The notes: generated by a model not told the origin, from the sequence alone. DNA of 64,000 nucleotides from Strongylocentrotus purpuratus (GCF_000002235.5 NW_022145604.1:4118339-4182338), one strand, 5' to 3'; shown: positions 19,910 through 31,004, numbered from the stretch's first letter. Numbers and translations: made by a program.

Positions 19910-21050
19910 TTTATGATTGTTATTTGTTTAAGCGACGGGTCAAGAAACTACGTAACATGGTATCATGTTGCATGGTATCTTAGCAACATTAATTGAAGAA
20001 TTGCGCACTTGCATTATACACAGCAGTTTACTAATCGTCCGAGTTTGTTCGTAGCAGTTTTTCGCACCAGTATGACTTCCAGATTTCATTTTAAATCCTA
20101 AAGTTCTACCCTATACTTGAAGGTATGTTTCTGGAATAATTTGTCATTATGTTTTTAAAATAGTATCTAAGATAAGTAGCAGTTATTTGATAGTTTGCAT
20201 GGCGATTTATCGATTCGAGTGCGTTTATTCATGCACAGTGACGCACACAGATTTATGTTGATTGTCAAGCCTTTGATGATGTTGAAAGTAAAGTGCCTTT
20301 GTTTTTTAGCTTGAAAAGGAAAGTAATTTAGCATGAAATTATTATTTGTTTGATGCAGAATATGTGCAAGAGTCACAGATGAAAGGCAGATTACGTAAAT
20401 TGTGTATACGATGTGGAACAAGGAACGTTCCTGCGGGAACTATATTTTTACTTTTACTTGGATTTCTTTAGAAAACGCTCTACGCACAATGTCGGCAGCG
20501 GAGTGATATTTCAACCAAATTTCTGCGTGATAAGGCACACGCTTATAGTTTTAAAGTTAGGCGTTTCATATGTTAATAGTGTTATGCAATCATGATCAGG
20601 ACATTTGCATGTTTTATATGTTTCATATTTTAACAAAGTACTTTGGATTCATTTTCTTGTTGAAGAAACACATTAATTTCAAAACACACTTTGTGAAATA
20701 CTAGCATGATATAATTAGGGAAAACTTTTAATTATTTCTTATTCATCACAAATACACGCCCGAGTTATTCTCTTTATTGCAACAACGTGTCAAGTACATG
20801 GAAGTCTATTGAGTCCATCACACATATCATTATGCATGTTAACAAGTTTTCCATCATCATCATCGTGTTTTGAAACATTTTGTTCTTCTCCCTGGTAAAT
20901 CTGTTAATAATCTTCTACACATTGCAAGTTTCTAACTGTACAACCCTTTACAACATATTTCCTACTCCTAAACCAAGGGTTAATCGCTGGAGAAAAAAAA
21001 ATTCAGTTACCGACTTGCAGCTAAGGCAAATTCCGAATTACCCGACGCTA
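19910..21050. other. Non-coding, unit-A-specific flank
   Basis: I see no exon, terminal repeat or known repeat here. It is the right part of the block missing from unit B; homology with B resumes at about 21052 (TGCACTTTTCAGCCATGG). Only short, unsupported frames are present. Confidence 0.4.
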
Positions 21051-21051
21051 T

Positions 21052-22045
21052 CTGCACTTTTCAGCCATGGTATATATTAAAAATAATTATTGAGTGTTTT
21101 TTTTCTTCTTTTTTTTCTTCTTCTTCTGCATTCCACATCATCTTTTCTCACAGAACATAAAAAGACGGCTGCACTTTTTTTCTGACACGGTAGCTTGATA
21201 TACGAATCATATTGTTTGAAAGATAGATGGCAGAAAATGTGGTGTACTTTTTCTAATATTATAGTCACGGCAGTAAAAAGGAAATCTGTTTGATTTTCCA
21301 TAGAATGTCGAGAGTTTATATGTACTTTTTTGGACACGACCATAAAAAAAACCCCATGAAATAATTTTATCTGAGTTGAATATGCTTTGTTTTGAAATAA
21401 AGACATATATATTTCACAAGAATCAAGGATTGGCTCACGTACCAATGTTTATTGTCGTATCCATTGGCGTATGAGAAGGAGACGAAGGCGGAAAAAGGGG
21501 AAGGGGTGAGGACTTGGGCCTGGACCCCCGAGAATTGCGAAAATATCCATATTCAGGCAATCATTGCCTAAAATTCGGCCAAACGCGAACTTAAATTCGG
21601 ATAGCAAGGTGGTCACCTTGCACATCTTTATCATTCTGACATATTTATATTATCACCACAAAAATATTTGATTTTTGTTTATGTCCGTCATTTTGCTTGC
21701 TTGCAAATTTGTTAGACTGGAAAGCTGGAATACGGGGAAGAGTGGTCAGCTCTCTAGCAACATTGCGCTCCCAAAATGACGCCCAAGTCAGGCCGATTTC
21801 ACCTAGCCCATGTACCAAGCTAAAATAAAAAAAGTTTGCATGACTTTAAATCTAAAAGGTGAACAATTTACCAACGGGGATCTGGTTCCAGACCCCTTTG
21901 TAAATCGCCAAAGTGGTCTTTGAGCAAACGTTGCTCCTCAACCGTTCTAGTGTACACCAAAAGTGATTTGATTCGATTGTGATTTATACGCCTATGCCCA
22001 TGGAGTTGGAATAATCATTCTTACCTCTTTTCATGAAATGATTTA
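21052..22045. repeat. 5' flank of lectin gene A, shared with unit B
   Basis: This stretch aligns with 42765-44340 through GGCTCACGTACCAATG, CATTGGCGTATGAGAAGG and ACGGGGAAGAGTGGTCAGCTC. In gene orientation it lies upstream of exon 1, although a 7.1-kb insert now separates it from exon 1 of gene A. It may contain the original promoter region, but I see no core promoter motif I would defend. Confidence 0.6.
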
Positions 22046-22329
22046 GATAGAGGTCTTATGATTTTAGTATTTTTAGTGTATTTTGCTGCGGGTTTAGTAG
22101 CTAGGGAGGGGATTATAATTTGTTTCATATTATAAATGAGTTCATTCTATTTATTTTTTCGATCGTCATTTATGAATTATACACGTAATAAGTTATACAA
22201 ATTACGTTATTATGGTGAAGAAAAAATGTATTTATTTGTATTGTTTTGATATTGAATGAAATCATAAACAAATATATAGAAACAAAGTGTGTGTAGGAAG
22301 TAAATATATACTGGATGGAACAAATATAA

Positions 22330-22592
22330 GGTTAAGAAACAGAGGGGGAGAGAGGGAGATGAAGAGAAAAAGACTGGAAGAGAGAGAGAGAGAGAACGAA
22401 AGTGACAGTATGTAAGAAAAGGAGGGGGCCGAGAAAAAAGAGGACATACATAAACAGACAAGAGAGAGAGAGGAGAGAGAGAGAGAGAAAGGGGCAAAAA
22501 CGGAGAGAGAGGGGGAAAATTGAAAGCAAGGAAAAATGAAAAACGGGGGAAGAAACGGATAAGGACACACACACACACACACACACACATAC
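22330..22592. repeat. Purine-rich (GA)n tract and (CA)n microsatellite
   Basis: This is a GAGA-rich purine tract (about 22335-22510), a further purine-rich stretch, then (CA)n at about 22565-22588. The long minus-strand open frames here translate to Ser/Leu/Pro-rich low-complexity sequence and are not genes. Confidence 0.85.
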
Positions 22593-22791
22593 GCAGACAC
22601 ACATATATGTGTAGATAGTCAGATGAGATTATAGCAAGAGGAAAAATTCAGAAATGTGGATTAGATAAAAAAAAAAAATTTCACACTCTCTTCTCTCAGA
22701 ACATCATGGCATTGTGATTCATACAGCCAAATGCTTGTTGAATCTGGGATATGACTTACATATTTTATGTTTTAATTATAGTTCCTGCAGA

Positions 22792-23634
22792 CATGGATGT
22801 GAAGAACAAAGCTCTATTCCTAGCCAGTACATTCTTGATTGTGAGTTGCCTTTTATCTTAGAGAACTTTTAAACCAAACTTTAATCATATTAATGGTTCA
22901 AATACGTTGGAAGGAAAAATGAAATGTGAAGAATCAAAGTAAGGTCAAAATATTTTGAATGTGTTTGTAATTGGAGGCGCTTGACTAGAGTTGCGAAGGT
23001 CGAGGTTTTGAATCCTGACACGGCACTTATATCCTTTGGCAAGATTTTTACCTGCACTTGCTACTCTCCATGCACCCAGGTGTTAAATGGGTACCCGGTA
23101 GGATGCGACCGTCATTGTTGGTCAAACAGTTTTTGAGCCTGTAACCGCCTGGCTGGAATACTCCCCAGGGAGTGGAGATTGTGCACACAGTGTGTGCGGG
23201 CAAGCACTGAATCCAATGACCGGGGTAATAATATATTTGTAAAGCGCTTAGAGACATTTGTATTAAACGCTATATAAAAGCTAAATATTATTATTATCAT
23301 TATTAATTGGACCTAGATAGCACAGAAGATGAACAAGAACAAGAAGAATACATTGAATTTCACCGTAATCTGGAAATCGCTTTGATTTTTTTCTAGTATT
23401 TTGGAGAAGTGTATTCGTGATTTGCACATTTGTTTTAATCAAGGATCATTAGATGATCCACGATTTAGGCAAAAAATAGCCCAGACCCAGATCGTGCAGC
23501 AGAAATGTCAAATTAAAACTTATTATCCATTATAATATGTTATGATTTTTCTTACAGGACTTCATGTTTTTTGAGAACCCGGCGAATAACGTTCGCCAAA
23601 ATCACCAGCACTACTAGTACAAGCAATACAAATC
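22792..23634 (+). CDS. Candidate two-exon small peptide gene
   Basis: A TTCCTGCAG acceptor precedes ATGGATGTGAAGAACAAAGC, whose frame reads MDVKNKALFLASTFLI and stops at a GTGAGT donor (about 22843). A CTTACAG acceptor at 23557 would join DFMFFENPANNVRQNHQHY and a TAG, giving a 35-residue product with one hydrophobic stretch. An alternative is that the second exon is read in its longer open frame (about 78 codons to 23795), which would not fit this first exon. The intron contains a SINE. No homologue is recognised. Splice sites alone can occur by chance, so this is a weak call. Confidence 0.25.
22970..23306 (+). repeat. SINE with ATT-rich tail
   Basis: The element shows a B-box-like GTTTTGAATCCTG, then CACCCAGGTGTTAAATGGG, GTACCCGGTAGGATG and GCCTGGCTGGAATACTCCC blocks, ending GTAAAGCGCTTAGAGAC, ACGCTATATAAAAGC and (ATT)n. 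This is the most complete SINE of the window and the reference for the isolated tails elsewhere. The tRNA-like head is eroded. Confidence 0.7.
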
Positions 23635-23799
23635 AAAAGGTTCTCGGACTGGTCACAAATACAAATATAATATTGTACTACCCTCTGAGGCCAACATCTC
23701 AACGAGCTTTGCTTTTAATGGGCTATACATCATATCCTCATATCCGATTTACCTGTGTCCTTTATTTACAACTAACGACAAGGAAACCAGATTGATGTA

Positions 23800-24650
23800 G
23801 TTTGTTTAAGTGCGTATGTTTATTGAAAATACCGACAAGTATGTATTATTCTCATCCTTACATTTATTGTAAAAAAAAAACTGACAATGTGTAACGTGAA
23901 ATATGGAAATAAACCGTACTGACCTAAAATGCAATTCCTAAAAGGTGTTTTTTAATTGGCAAATAGCTTTGAAAATCTTAGTTTTTACAGTGTATTGATC
24001 TTACGCCCTAATTCACTTTCTTCTTATTTGATACATAGACCAATGTTTATGTATTGTACTCGATGAAGATCAGTAAAACTTGCGATTTCATTCTAAGAAT
24101 TATAATGACACCTAAATTTGAAATCATTAGATTTATTCATTAAATTATATCAGATTTACACATAAATTAAAATAAAGATTTGTTTAGTACTCATGAAGGT
24201 AGTGCATCATAATTATTACACATGCTCAATAAGTATTTGTTTTTGAATAATGAATATTAATAAGGTTCGTAGGAATAACGTCAAAACCAGTGATATCATA
24301 TGAATTTTCGTCGGCCTTCTTATATTATCAAATCGAAATAATGCATATCATTATTAAAAATGTAAATTTTCGATGTATCATTCACACGATTTTTGATATT
24401 AAAAAAGATTATACTTATGTTTAGTAATATGCAATATTCATGTACAATGTAGATGAAATTTTCCTAATAAATACAAAATAATGCAAAGACAAAGACAAAT
24501 ACAAATATAAATTTATGTTAATGAATCGCAGAATAAATGCGCCCCTTCAAATTGAAGAAATGTATAACAAACGGCATTACAATACCGCAAAGTATTTTAA
24601 AGCGTATATACAACAATTGAAAATCATCTTGACTCCTCAAACAAGTTCAG
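23800..24650. other. AT-rich sequence without a gene
   Basis: Very AT-rich DNA with one AATAAA (about 23909) that could serve the doubtful small gene to its left. No exon, inverted repeat or known element is apparent. Confidence 0.45.
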
Positions 24651-24654
24651 AGCC

Positions 24655-25042
24655 TCAAGTTTGATTGATTGTATCTCTCTTGTTAAAGCATAATCATTGC
24701 TATGTTTAGTATCAGAAAGTGTAAATTTTCCCTTCGAAAATGATACCATATCGTTACGGACTTTTTAATCATGGAATGTGCAGTACTGAAGATAAAGGGA
24801 AAGGTAAAAAGTGGGAAGTTGAAAAAAGGAATGCTTTTGATCGGCTGTGCATTGTTCTTTCTTTGAAGAGTGTATGGGGCTGCTGTCTAGTTCACTGCGT
24901 AACAGTACAAGCTCACAAGTGTCATTTTGCCACTTTTCACTTTCGAATTACCCTTCATTCGGAGGTATTGCACATTCCATGACTGAATTTTTTTTCAGCG
25001 ACATATATGCCATAACAAGAGAGATATAATCAATCAAACTGG
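24655..25042. mobile_element. Inverted-repeat element
   Basis: AGTTTGATTGATTGTATCTC and TCTTGTTA on the left are inverted at 25009-25041 (TAACAAGAGAGATATAATC, then AATCAAACT). Weaker matches extend the arms inward (CATGGAATGTGCA on both strands). The interior is non-coding. Target duplication not clear. Confidence 0.6.
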
Positions 25043-25635
25043 ACTTCCAATTTTTTTTTGAGGGGTTCATATTACAGGGGGGGGGGGGGGTGAATGAAGT
25101 AAAAGCCCAGACTAATGTGTTAAAAGGGTGTAACATTATTTTTGAGAAGACAGATTATGAAACTTTTGATACGTTTAAGGGTACTATGCATCAATTACTA
25201 ATGGCTCTTTCATAATGCTTCACGTTTGGATCATTTCCTCGCAAAGTTATATTTGTATACTCTTCTTATGAAAACATGCTTAAAACAACACGCATGGAGA
25301 TGCATATATGTATATGCATGGATTAAATAGAATATAACTTTAATTGACAACAACAAAGAAAAGCATTACAAAAATTACATTTAAGATTTCAGGTAATAAA
25401 TAAAGGAGTGTTGCTACTAAGGAGTCGATTTTATTAAAATTAACAAGTATGTGGGCGGGTGTGCATATGGGTGCATTGTACATATGAGAGGGATGAGGGC
25501 GTGTGTTTGTGTGTGCTTGGGGTGAAATTTACCGTTTGTGCAGCTGTTTCGAATTCACAAAGGACTCTCAAAAATATTCTTCGTATTTTACATTATTATC
25601 ACTTTACTTCGACCACACCGACATACAGACTCACT

Positions 25636-25972
25636 TTACCGAGGGGCGGATCTAGCTTTTTGCTATTTAAGGGGGGATATGACCCAATGCAGAGCATTGT
25701 CCACGAGCCGCCTAATTAAGTGATGTTTTCCTGGCATTTACTTTAATACATGCGGAGCATCGTCCACCAGCCGCATAGCGGAGAGGCGATTTTTAGCCGG
25801 GGTGCTATTTTGAACCCCCGGAAGTGATGTTTTCCTGGCATCTAATAACATTAATACTTTGTGGGTCTGGACACATAATGGCGTTTTTCTATGCACCTCA
25901 CATTTTCAATTGGCAGCCGAATGGGAGGGGATATTAGCCCCCTAACCCCCCCCCCCGGTAGATCCGCCCATG
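25636..25972. mobile_element. Probable degraded hAT-like MITE
   Basis: The left end GAGGGGCGGATCTA and right end TAGATCCGCCCATG are inverted, and resemble the CAGG-GCGGATCCA ends of the element at 45106. Internally GTGATGTTTTCCTGGCAT occurs twice in direct orientation, indicating a partial internal duplication. Only TTACC is shared by the flanks, so the 8-bp duplication seen for its relatives is not intact. Confidence 0.5.
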
Positions 25973-26227
25973 TTACCATATCCTATTCTTCTCAATATTG
26001 ATTTACTGGTCTTGTGTAATCACCAGATTTCAGAGCATTCACGCTTTTCACAACGAAAAACTTCTCCATGACCATGTTTCAGCCCTACGTGCGCGATCGC
26101 CTCCAGCTCCGGCAGATATGGGGCGGCAGCGTGCATACGTACTAGTACTAACTGCGTAGTATAGCCACTGCTGACGGCCGCACTGCACTGCGAGCTTCCG
26201 TTGTTTGTATCGGTAATTTTTTTTGTA

Positions 26228-26641
26228 TAGCTTTTTTGCCTTTATTCAGATTTTCATAATACAAAATGATAAAAAGGAGCATAATAGTACAGTATAAACA
26301 TTATAAACACAGACATATTTTAAAAATATTATTCATAAGTATCCAAAATAATAAAGTATATATTTAATCAAGTACAAAAATCGTGATACAATCGATTTTT
26401 CAATTATAAAAAAGTAAAAGGTGACGGTTCCACTTCATATTGATATTTAAGGATACAACATTATAAAAAGGAATATTTGTACAGTATAAACATATCTTTT
26501 ACGCATATTAGTTCAATATCAAGTAAGAAGTCTGACTAAAGGTTTTCTTATATAAACAAAATGAGTAAGGTAAAGGTGCTGCTTCATAACCCCTGATAAA
26601 CCAATTTGTTATATTTGCATAAAATGACATGGTGCATTTTA
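26228..26641. repeat. Tandem repeat copy 1 (TTTTTTGCCTTTATTCAG family)
   Basis: This copy runs from AGCTTTTTTGCCTTTATTCA to ATGACATGGTGCATTTTA and aligns with 26662-28453 once two inserted elements are removed. It preserves both empty sites. The sequence is AT-rich and non-coding. Confidence 0.75.
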
Positions 26642-26751
26642 CTCTTTACTTTTTTTTTAAAAAGCTTTTTTGCCTTTATTCAGATTTCCATAATTATACA
26701 AAATGATGAATAGGAACACAATTGTTCTTACAGTATAAACATACATGTAGT

Positions 26752-26955
26752 CAGGCGCGTACGGAGGATTTTTTCAAGGGGGGGGGGGGGGTTTTAACAT
26801 TTATAAATCGGGCCGAAAATTTCGCAACAAGCGGGGGGGGGGGGGGGGGGGGTGGTAAGAGGACACTTTTTTTTTTGGGGGGGGTCTCGAAATTTGAAAA
26901 TTTGACATTTTGCTCCGTTGGGGGGGGTAAGGTCACCCTTTTTTAGGTCAACTAT

Positions 26956-27037
<82 letters not shown>

Positions 27038-27166
27038 AAAAGGGGGGGGGGGGGGGGGGTTTTAGGTTTTTTTTTTTTTTGGGGGGGGGGGTTTACACAC
27101 ATAAAAATACCAAAGGGGGTTTAACCCCCCTAAAACCCCCCCCCCCCCCCCCTGCGTACGCGCCTG
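26752..27166. mobile_element. hAT-like MITE, G-tract family
   Basis: The ends CAGGCGCGTACGGAGG and CCTGCGTACGCGCCTG are inverted, and the 8-bp direct repeat CATGTAGT flanks the element (26744-26751, 27167-27174). An 8-bp duplication plus CAGG termini indicates hAT. The interior is dominated by G, C, A and T homopolymers and TTTTCAAGGGGG, with long poly(T)/poly(A) runs near the middle that form an inverted pair. Homopolymer lengths are likely assembly-sensitive. Confidence 0.85.
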
Positions 27167-27244
27167 CATGTAGTAAATTGTCTCATACATTATAAACACA
27201 GAAATATTTTTAAAATATTTTCCATAAGTATCCAAACTAATATA

Positions 27245-28176
27245 CACTGTTGGTCATAATGGTGGAATATTTATTTTTACCCCAGTTTAGGGAAGGATTT
27301 AAAAAAATTATTTATTTCTAATAGATCTAGATAATGACATACATTCTCAGATTTTATTGAATATTAATTTGCGAGTGTTTGTTTGGCGTGACTGCTTAAT
27401 CATTTGTGTGCTACTATGCTAATCAGCTAAGGGACCTACGTCCTTAAGTCATAATTGACAGTAAAGAGGATTAATGCCTCACAAAAGGGCACTAATATGT
27501 AGCTGATCGACACGATTTTTTTCATGGGGCCTCACAGTAACGAGGCCATTGCTTAGCCCCTGAATCATGACTGTACGCAGTGTTTGCTAAGGTACGCGGC
27601 CCCTTCCTCAAATCCCCCAAAACGAAGAAAATGCAATAAATTGTCAAAAATTCATTGCATTTCCCCCCGGCCCCCAACAGGAAAAATTCCTCTGTGTGGC
27701 CTTGCCTTGAACCATAATGCATGGACCTACAGAGGAATTTTCCTGTTGGGGGCCGGGGGAAAATGCAATGAATTTTTGACAATTTATTGCATTTTCTTCG
27801 TTTTGGGGGATTTGTGGAAGGGGCCGCGTACCCTAGCACACACTGCGTACAGTCATGATTCAGGGGCTAAGCAATGGCCTCGTTACTGTGAGACCCCAGA
27901 ATAAAAATCGTGTCGATCAGCTTTAATAGTGCCCTTTTGTGAGGCATTAATCCTCATTACTGTCAATTATGATTTAAGAACGTAGGTACCTTAGCTGATT
28001 AGCATAGTAGCACACAAATGATTAAGTAGTCACGCAAAACAAACACTCGCAAATTAATATTCAATAAAATCTGAGAATGTATGCCATTATCTAGATCTAT
28101 CAGAAATAAATAATTTTTTAAAATCCTTCCCTAAACTGGGGTAAAAATAAATATTCCACCATTATGACCAACAGTG
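27245..28176. mobile_element. 932-bp Tc1/mariner-like foldback element
   Basis: The left arm (27245-27695) and right arm (27729-28176) are near-perfect inverted copies separated by a 33-base loop. The ends CACTGTTGGTCATAATGG and its complement are flanked by TA (27243-27244, 28177-28178), as for Tc1/mariner. The arms differ by a few substitutions and small indels. There is no transposase; apparent 100-codon frames occur as mirror images, one per arm. The arms include GC-rich words (GGGGCCGCGTACC) unusual for Tc1 MITEs. Confidence 0.9.
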
Positions 28177-28666
28177 TAGTACACATTTAATCAAGTGTAC
28201 AGAATGTGCTACAATTCCTTTAAAAAAGGAAAAGGTGACGGCAATACTACATTTTCTTTTTTTGGGGTAAAAAATTATAAAAAGGAACAATTTTTACAAC
28301 ATATCTTCTATGCAAATTAATTAGTTTAATATAAATTAAGCAATCTGAACAAAGATTTTCTTATATAAACAAAAAATATAAGGTGAAGGTTCTGCTTTAT
28401 AACCCATGATAACAAAATTTGTTATATTTACATATAATGATATGGTGCATCATAGAGATGGGAGATACAGCGCCATCCTCCGGCGAATACACGTACATTT
28501 CTTTACAATAATGGCGGCCTTTACTCTCTAGACACCGACCCGAATTCGAGCGAAAAATCTTGCACGCTCATCTAAGTTCCATTTCATTGGTTTAAGGTTT
28601 GAAAATTGAAACTCAATATTGTGGTTAAGTTATAACAGAAAAGATAATCTTTATCTTATAATTCCA

Positions 28667-28765
28667 GTGACGGGGGCGATTTTTAATTTTGTAATCGCCC
28701 CCGTGAGCAACCTGACGGAGGCGATTATGTAGCTCAAGGGGGCGAATCGCCCATCGCCCCCGTGT
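28667..28765. repeat. GGGGGCGAT inverted-repeat cluster
   Basis: ACGGGGGCGAT is followed by ATCGCCCCCGT, then CGGAGGCGATTA, then GGGGGCGAATCGCCC and CATCGCCCCCGTG within 100 bases. The outermost copies are inverted, so this may be a very short MITE. It lies just 3' of the CTLD exon's stop (minus strand) in otherwise AT-rich DNA. Confidence 0.5.
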
Positions 28766-28896
28766 ATTTTGAGCGCTGGTTATCAGTTATTTTTCGATTA
28801 TCATTATATTGTGTACACGTCAACAAAATTGTTATATTTTTTATATGTTGTTTTGCTGAAAAATAATTTGATTAGTATTTTGCAGAAGAAAATAAA

Positions 28897-29193
28897 TCAA
28901 TTCGATTCAACTCGACCGCTGGTCACCTTGCACATATATCCCGCCATCATTTTTCCCTGACAGTCACTGAGGTACCAGAGTCCGAAGGATTTATCAACCG
29001 GGTCATGACCGGAAACAAGGTCGAGCCTTAAATAGACACACCACCTTCCTTCCTTCCTGGTGTCCGGTTGGCCGGGTGCAAAACAGGTGTAATCGACGGG
29101 AGTCTGATCGGTCCATTTGAACGTTTTGTCTCGAATGTCTTCACTGTACATGCCAATCCAGAGTATAATGGTACCAACATAAACCTGGTAGGC
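28897..29193 (-). CDS. CTLD C-terminal exon with stop codon
   Basis: On the minus strand the exon likely begins after GATATAG (29193) or CCAG (29184) and reads VYVGTIILWIGMYSED, FKWTDQTPVDYT, FAPGQPD, RWCVYL, LWYLSDCQGK and MMAGYMCKV before TGA. WIGM, W-D-TPVDY, QPD and the paired cysteines are hallmarks of the second half of a C-type lectin domain. QPD (galactose-type) is present, while the usual WND is replaced by LSD, so sugar and calcium binding may be altered. It is the natural last exon of gene B, but both acceptors give phase 0 whereas gene B exon 4 ends in phase 1. Either a small exon is unseen or this exon belongs to another paralogue. Confidence 0.8.
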   Translation of the reverse strand, partial: AYQVYVGTIILWIGMYSEDIRDKTFKWTDQTPVDYTCFAPGQPDTRKEGRWCVYLRLDLVSGHDPVDKSFGLWYLSDCQGKMMAGYMCKVTSGRVESN

Positions 29194-29460
29194 CTATATC
29201 AGGAGAGAGAGAGACCACTGTTAACCTTTCAGGCCTATTTTTACTCGAGCAGGAAAACTACAAAAAAAATGAAAAAAAGGAGGGGGGGGGGGGGGGATAA
29301 ACAGTACACCCTTGATTTCATATAATGCCCAGGTATGCATGATCATAAATTCTAAATTCGTCGGTTCATATTTTGTTAAATTGAACAAGCATTCAGTATT
29401 CATGTAATAACACAAGCGTAACTACTTCCGAAAAAAAAGAACTTGAAAACAATTTCCATT

Positions 29461-29700
29461 AAAGCTCCTGTGCTCTAGTTTGGCATGGAGGGATTAGACC
29501 TCCCTGCAAAGCCACTGGCTGGTGGTTTTCATCAAAATAATCAGCTCTCAGTGAACAAAAGAAAAAGGGCACCAGGAGGGATCAACGGCTACCGCTTAGG
29601 CATATTGTTGGCTGTATAGAGGGCGCAAGTAGCTATAAGCAGGGATATGTGAGTTTAACTCACATATCCCTGCTATAAGTAGCGCAGTGGGGTTTTGATT
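29461..29700. repeat. ~190-bp dispersed repeat (diverged copy)
   Basis: Blocks GGAGGGATTAGACCTCCCTG, AGCTCTCAGTGAACA and GGGCGCAAGTAGCTA align with 9186-9380 and 38041-38220 with many substitutions. This copy carries a 33-bp palindromic insertion absent from the other two. Confidence 0.7.
29640..29672. mobile_element. 33-bp perfect palindrome with 7-bp duplication
   Basis: CAGGGATATGTGAGTT and its exact complement face each other around one central base, flanked by CTATAAG on both sides (29633-29639, 29673-29679). The two other copies of the host repeat lack it. CAGGG ends and a 7-8-bp duplication resemble hAT insertions reduced to almost nothing but ends; a hairpin-templated repair event is the alternative. 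Confidence 0.8.
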
Positions 29701-31000
29701 AATTGCGTATTGCGTAATCAGAACCACCCCGGTCAGATTCGTCCTGGAAATGGTCATGGAAAAATGTAAAATTCACGTCATTTGTACGAAGGCAGTTTTT
29801 ATTTGACAGTAGCACACGAGGGGGTTATTTTATTTATTTCCTTTTTGGTTACGCCTTTTAAGCCTCTAAATAATGACTGCGTGAGCCCGCTTTTAACGCA
29901 ATGTATTGGATAGCTATTGCAGATACAAAGTTTGTATGGGTCCAGAGCTCGTCACTTGATATCGATTGCCAAGATCGTTATTAGCATATTTCACTCCCGG
30001 TCATTTTTCAATGTTATATTGACTACCTGGCAGGGGTGTCGATTTGTATCCGTGGTTGGGGGGATGATAGGTGCCAAAAATGTTATCGGCCCTGATCAAA
30101 GCAACCAAGAGGTAGAAGCGTGTGGCAGGTTGCACCCCTCCCCTTCAAGTCACCCTCAATAAAGATAACATTTCAGAAAATACAAGAGAGGTAATAAAAT
30201 TAATAACATGCTAAATGTTAGTCCTGACCCTTGCCTGCAGTGTAGTCCAACCAGACTGATATCATCTATTTTTAACGAAATTTAGACATTACCAAAAAAA
30301 AAAAAATCCAATGGTGAGGGATATCAAATTGTGAAAGTATTATGTTACCAGTGGGCAAATGCATTGATAAGCAACCAGGAAAGGTTCATGTAGACAGAAA
30401 ATTCTTTATTTCCTGGTGATAGAAACATACATGTATATAATAAATATTGATGTCTCCAAACAACATTTATCGTGCAAAACCCATTCCAATATTTTGTGTA
30501 ATGAGATCTCAAGAAAACATAGTTCTCATAAGTAAATGAAAAACATATTGCTTTTGGTTCTTCATTTGACTCTCGTTCTTCTTTTATTAAACCAACTGAA
30601 TCCTCTCTGCGGGAAACTCAATTCAATGAAACAGAATATCACTGATGCATAATTTTGTTCTCAAAATGACAGAAAATGTCCACTCCTGATCTAATTCAAA
30701 CTGTCTGTTTCTTAAAAACATAATATAAAACTTACGTTCCAACTACCAAACAACAAACTTCCATAATCTCCTTCTTTACCCAGATATACTTTTCATACCA
30801 GATACGCTCTAAAATATAAGCATGATATTCCCCTAAGGCCCTGATCAGAGCACTATTTTTTTCTTCAAAAATTATAACCAGACTTAGAAGGTGCATTATT
30901 ATTGGAAGGGTGTTATAAACAAATATTCAACTTAATAACATTATAACCTTCAAAAACACCTTGAATATCTTATGACTGTTACGTTTGAATACAATACATA
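29700..31000. other. Non-coding AT-rich sequence
   Basis: No exon or recognisable element found. If gene B includes the exon at 28.9 kb, this is part of its fourth intron. Confidence 0.4.
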
Positions 31001-31004
31001 GGCC

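Larger units (their letters stand above)
5630..22045. repeat. Segmental tandem duplication, unit A
   Basis: Intron, exon and 5'-flanking sequence of lectin gene A aligns with 33318-44340 (unit B) in the same order and orientation. Homology starts in intron 4 (ATGTTTCAGCAAA words at about 5632 and 33318) and ends at about 22045/44340 (TTTTCATGAAATGATTTAGA). Unit A is longer mainly because of an RTE LINE in intron 1 and a ~7.1-kb block (13923-21050) that unit B lacks. Sequence to the left of 5630 and right of 22045 is not shared. Confidence 0.85.
26662..28453. repeat. Tandem repeat copy 2, split by two transposons
   Basis: Three segments (26662-26751, 27167-27244, 28177-28453) together correspond to copy 1 in order. 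The gaps are a hAT-like MITE and a Tc1/mariner-like foldback. Both insertions postdate the local duplication, or at least are absent from copy 1. Confidence 0.8.

Noticed and set aside
21077-21634. 122- and 61-codon minus-strand frames with partial counterparts in unit B (42810-43341)
   Set aside because: The frames are not conserved between A and B (different stops and lengths), so the homology is non-coding flank.
22210-22604. Three overlapping minus-strand frames of 90-130 codons
   Set aside because: They translate the (GA)n and (CA)n tracts into Ser/Leu/Pro/Val/Cys repeats.
27522-27904. Two ~105-codon frames on opposite strands with nearly the same protein
   Set aside because: They are mirror images in the two arms of the foldback element, not a conserved protein.
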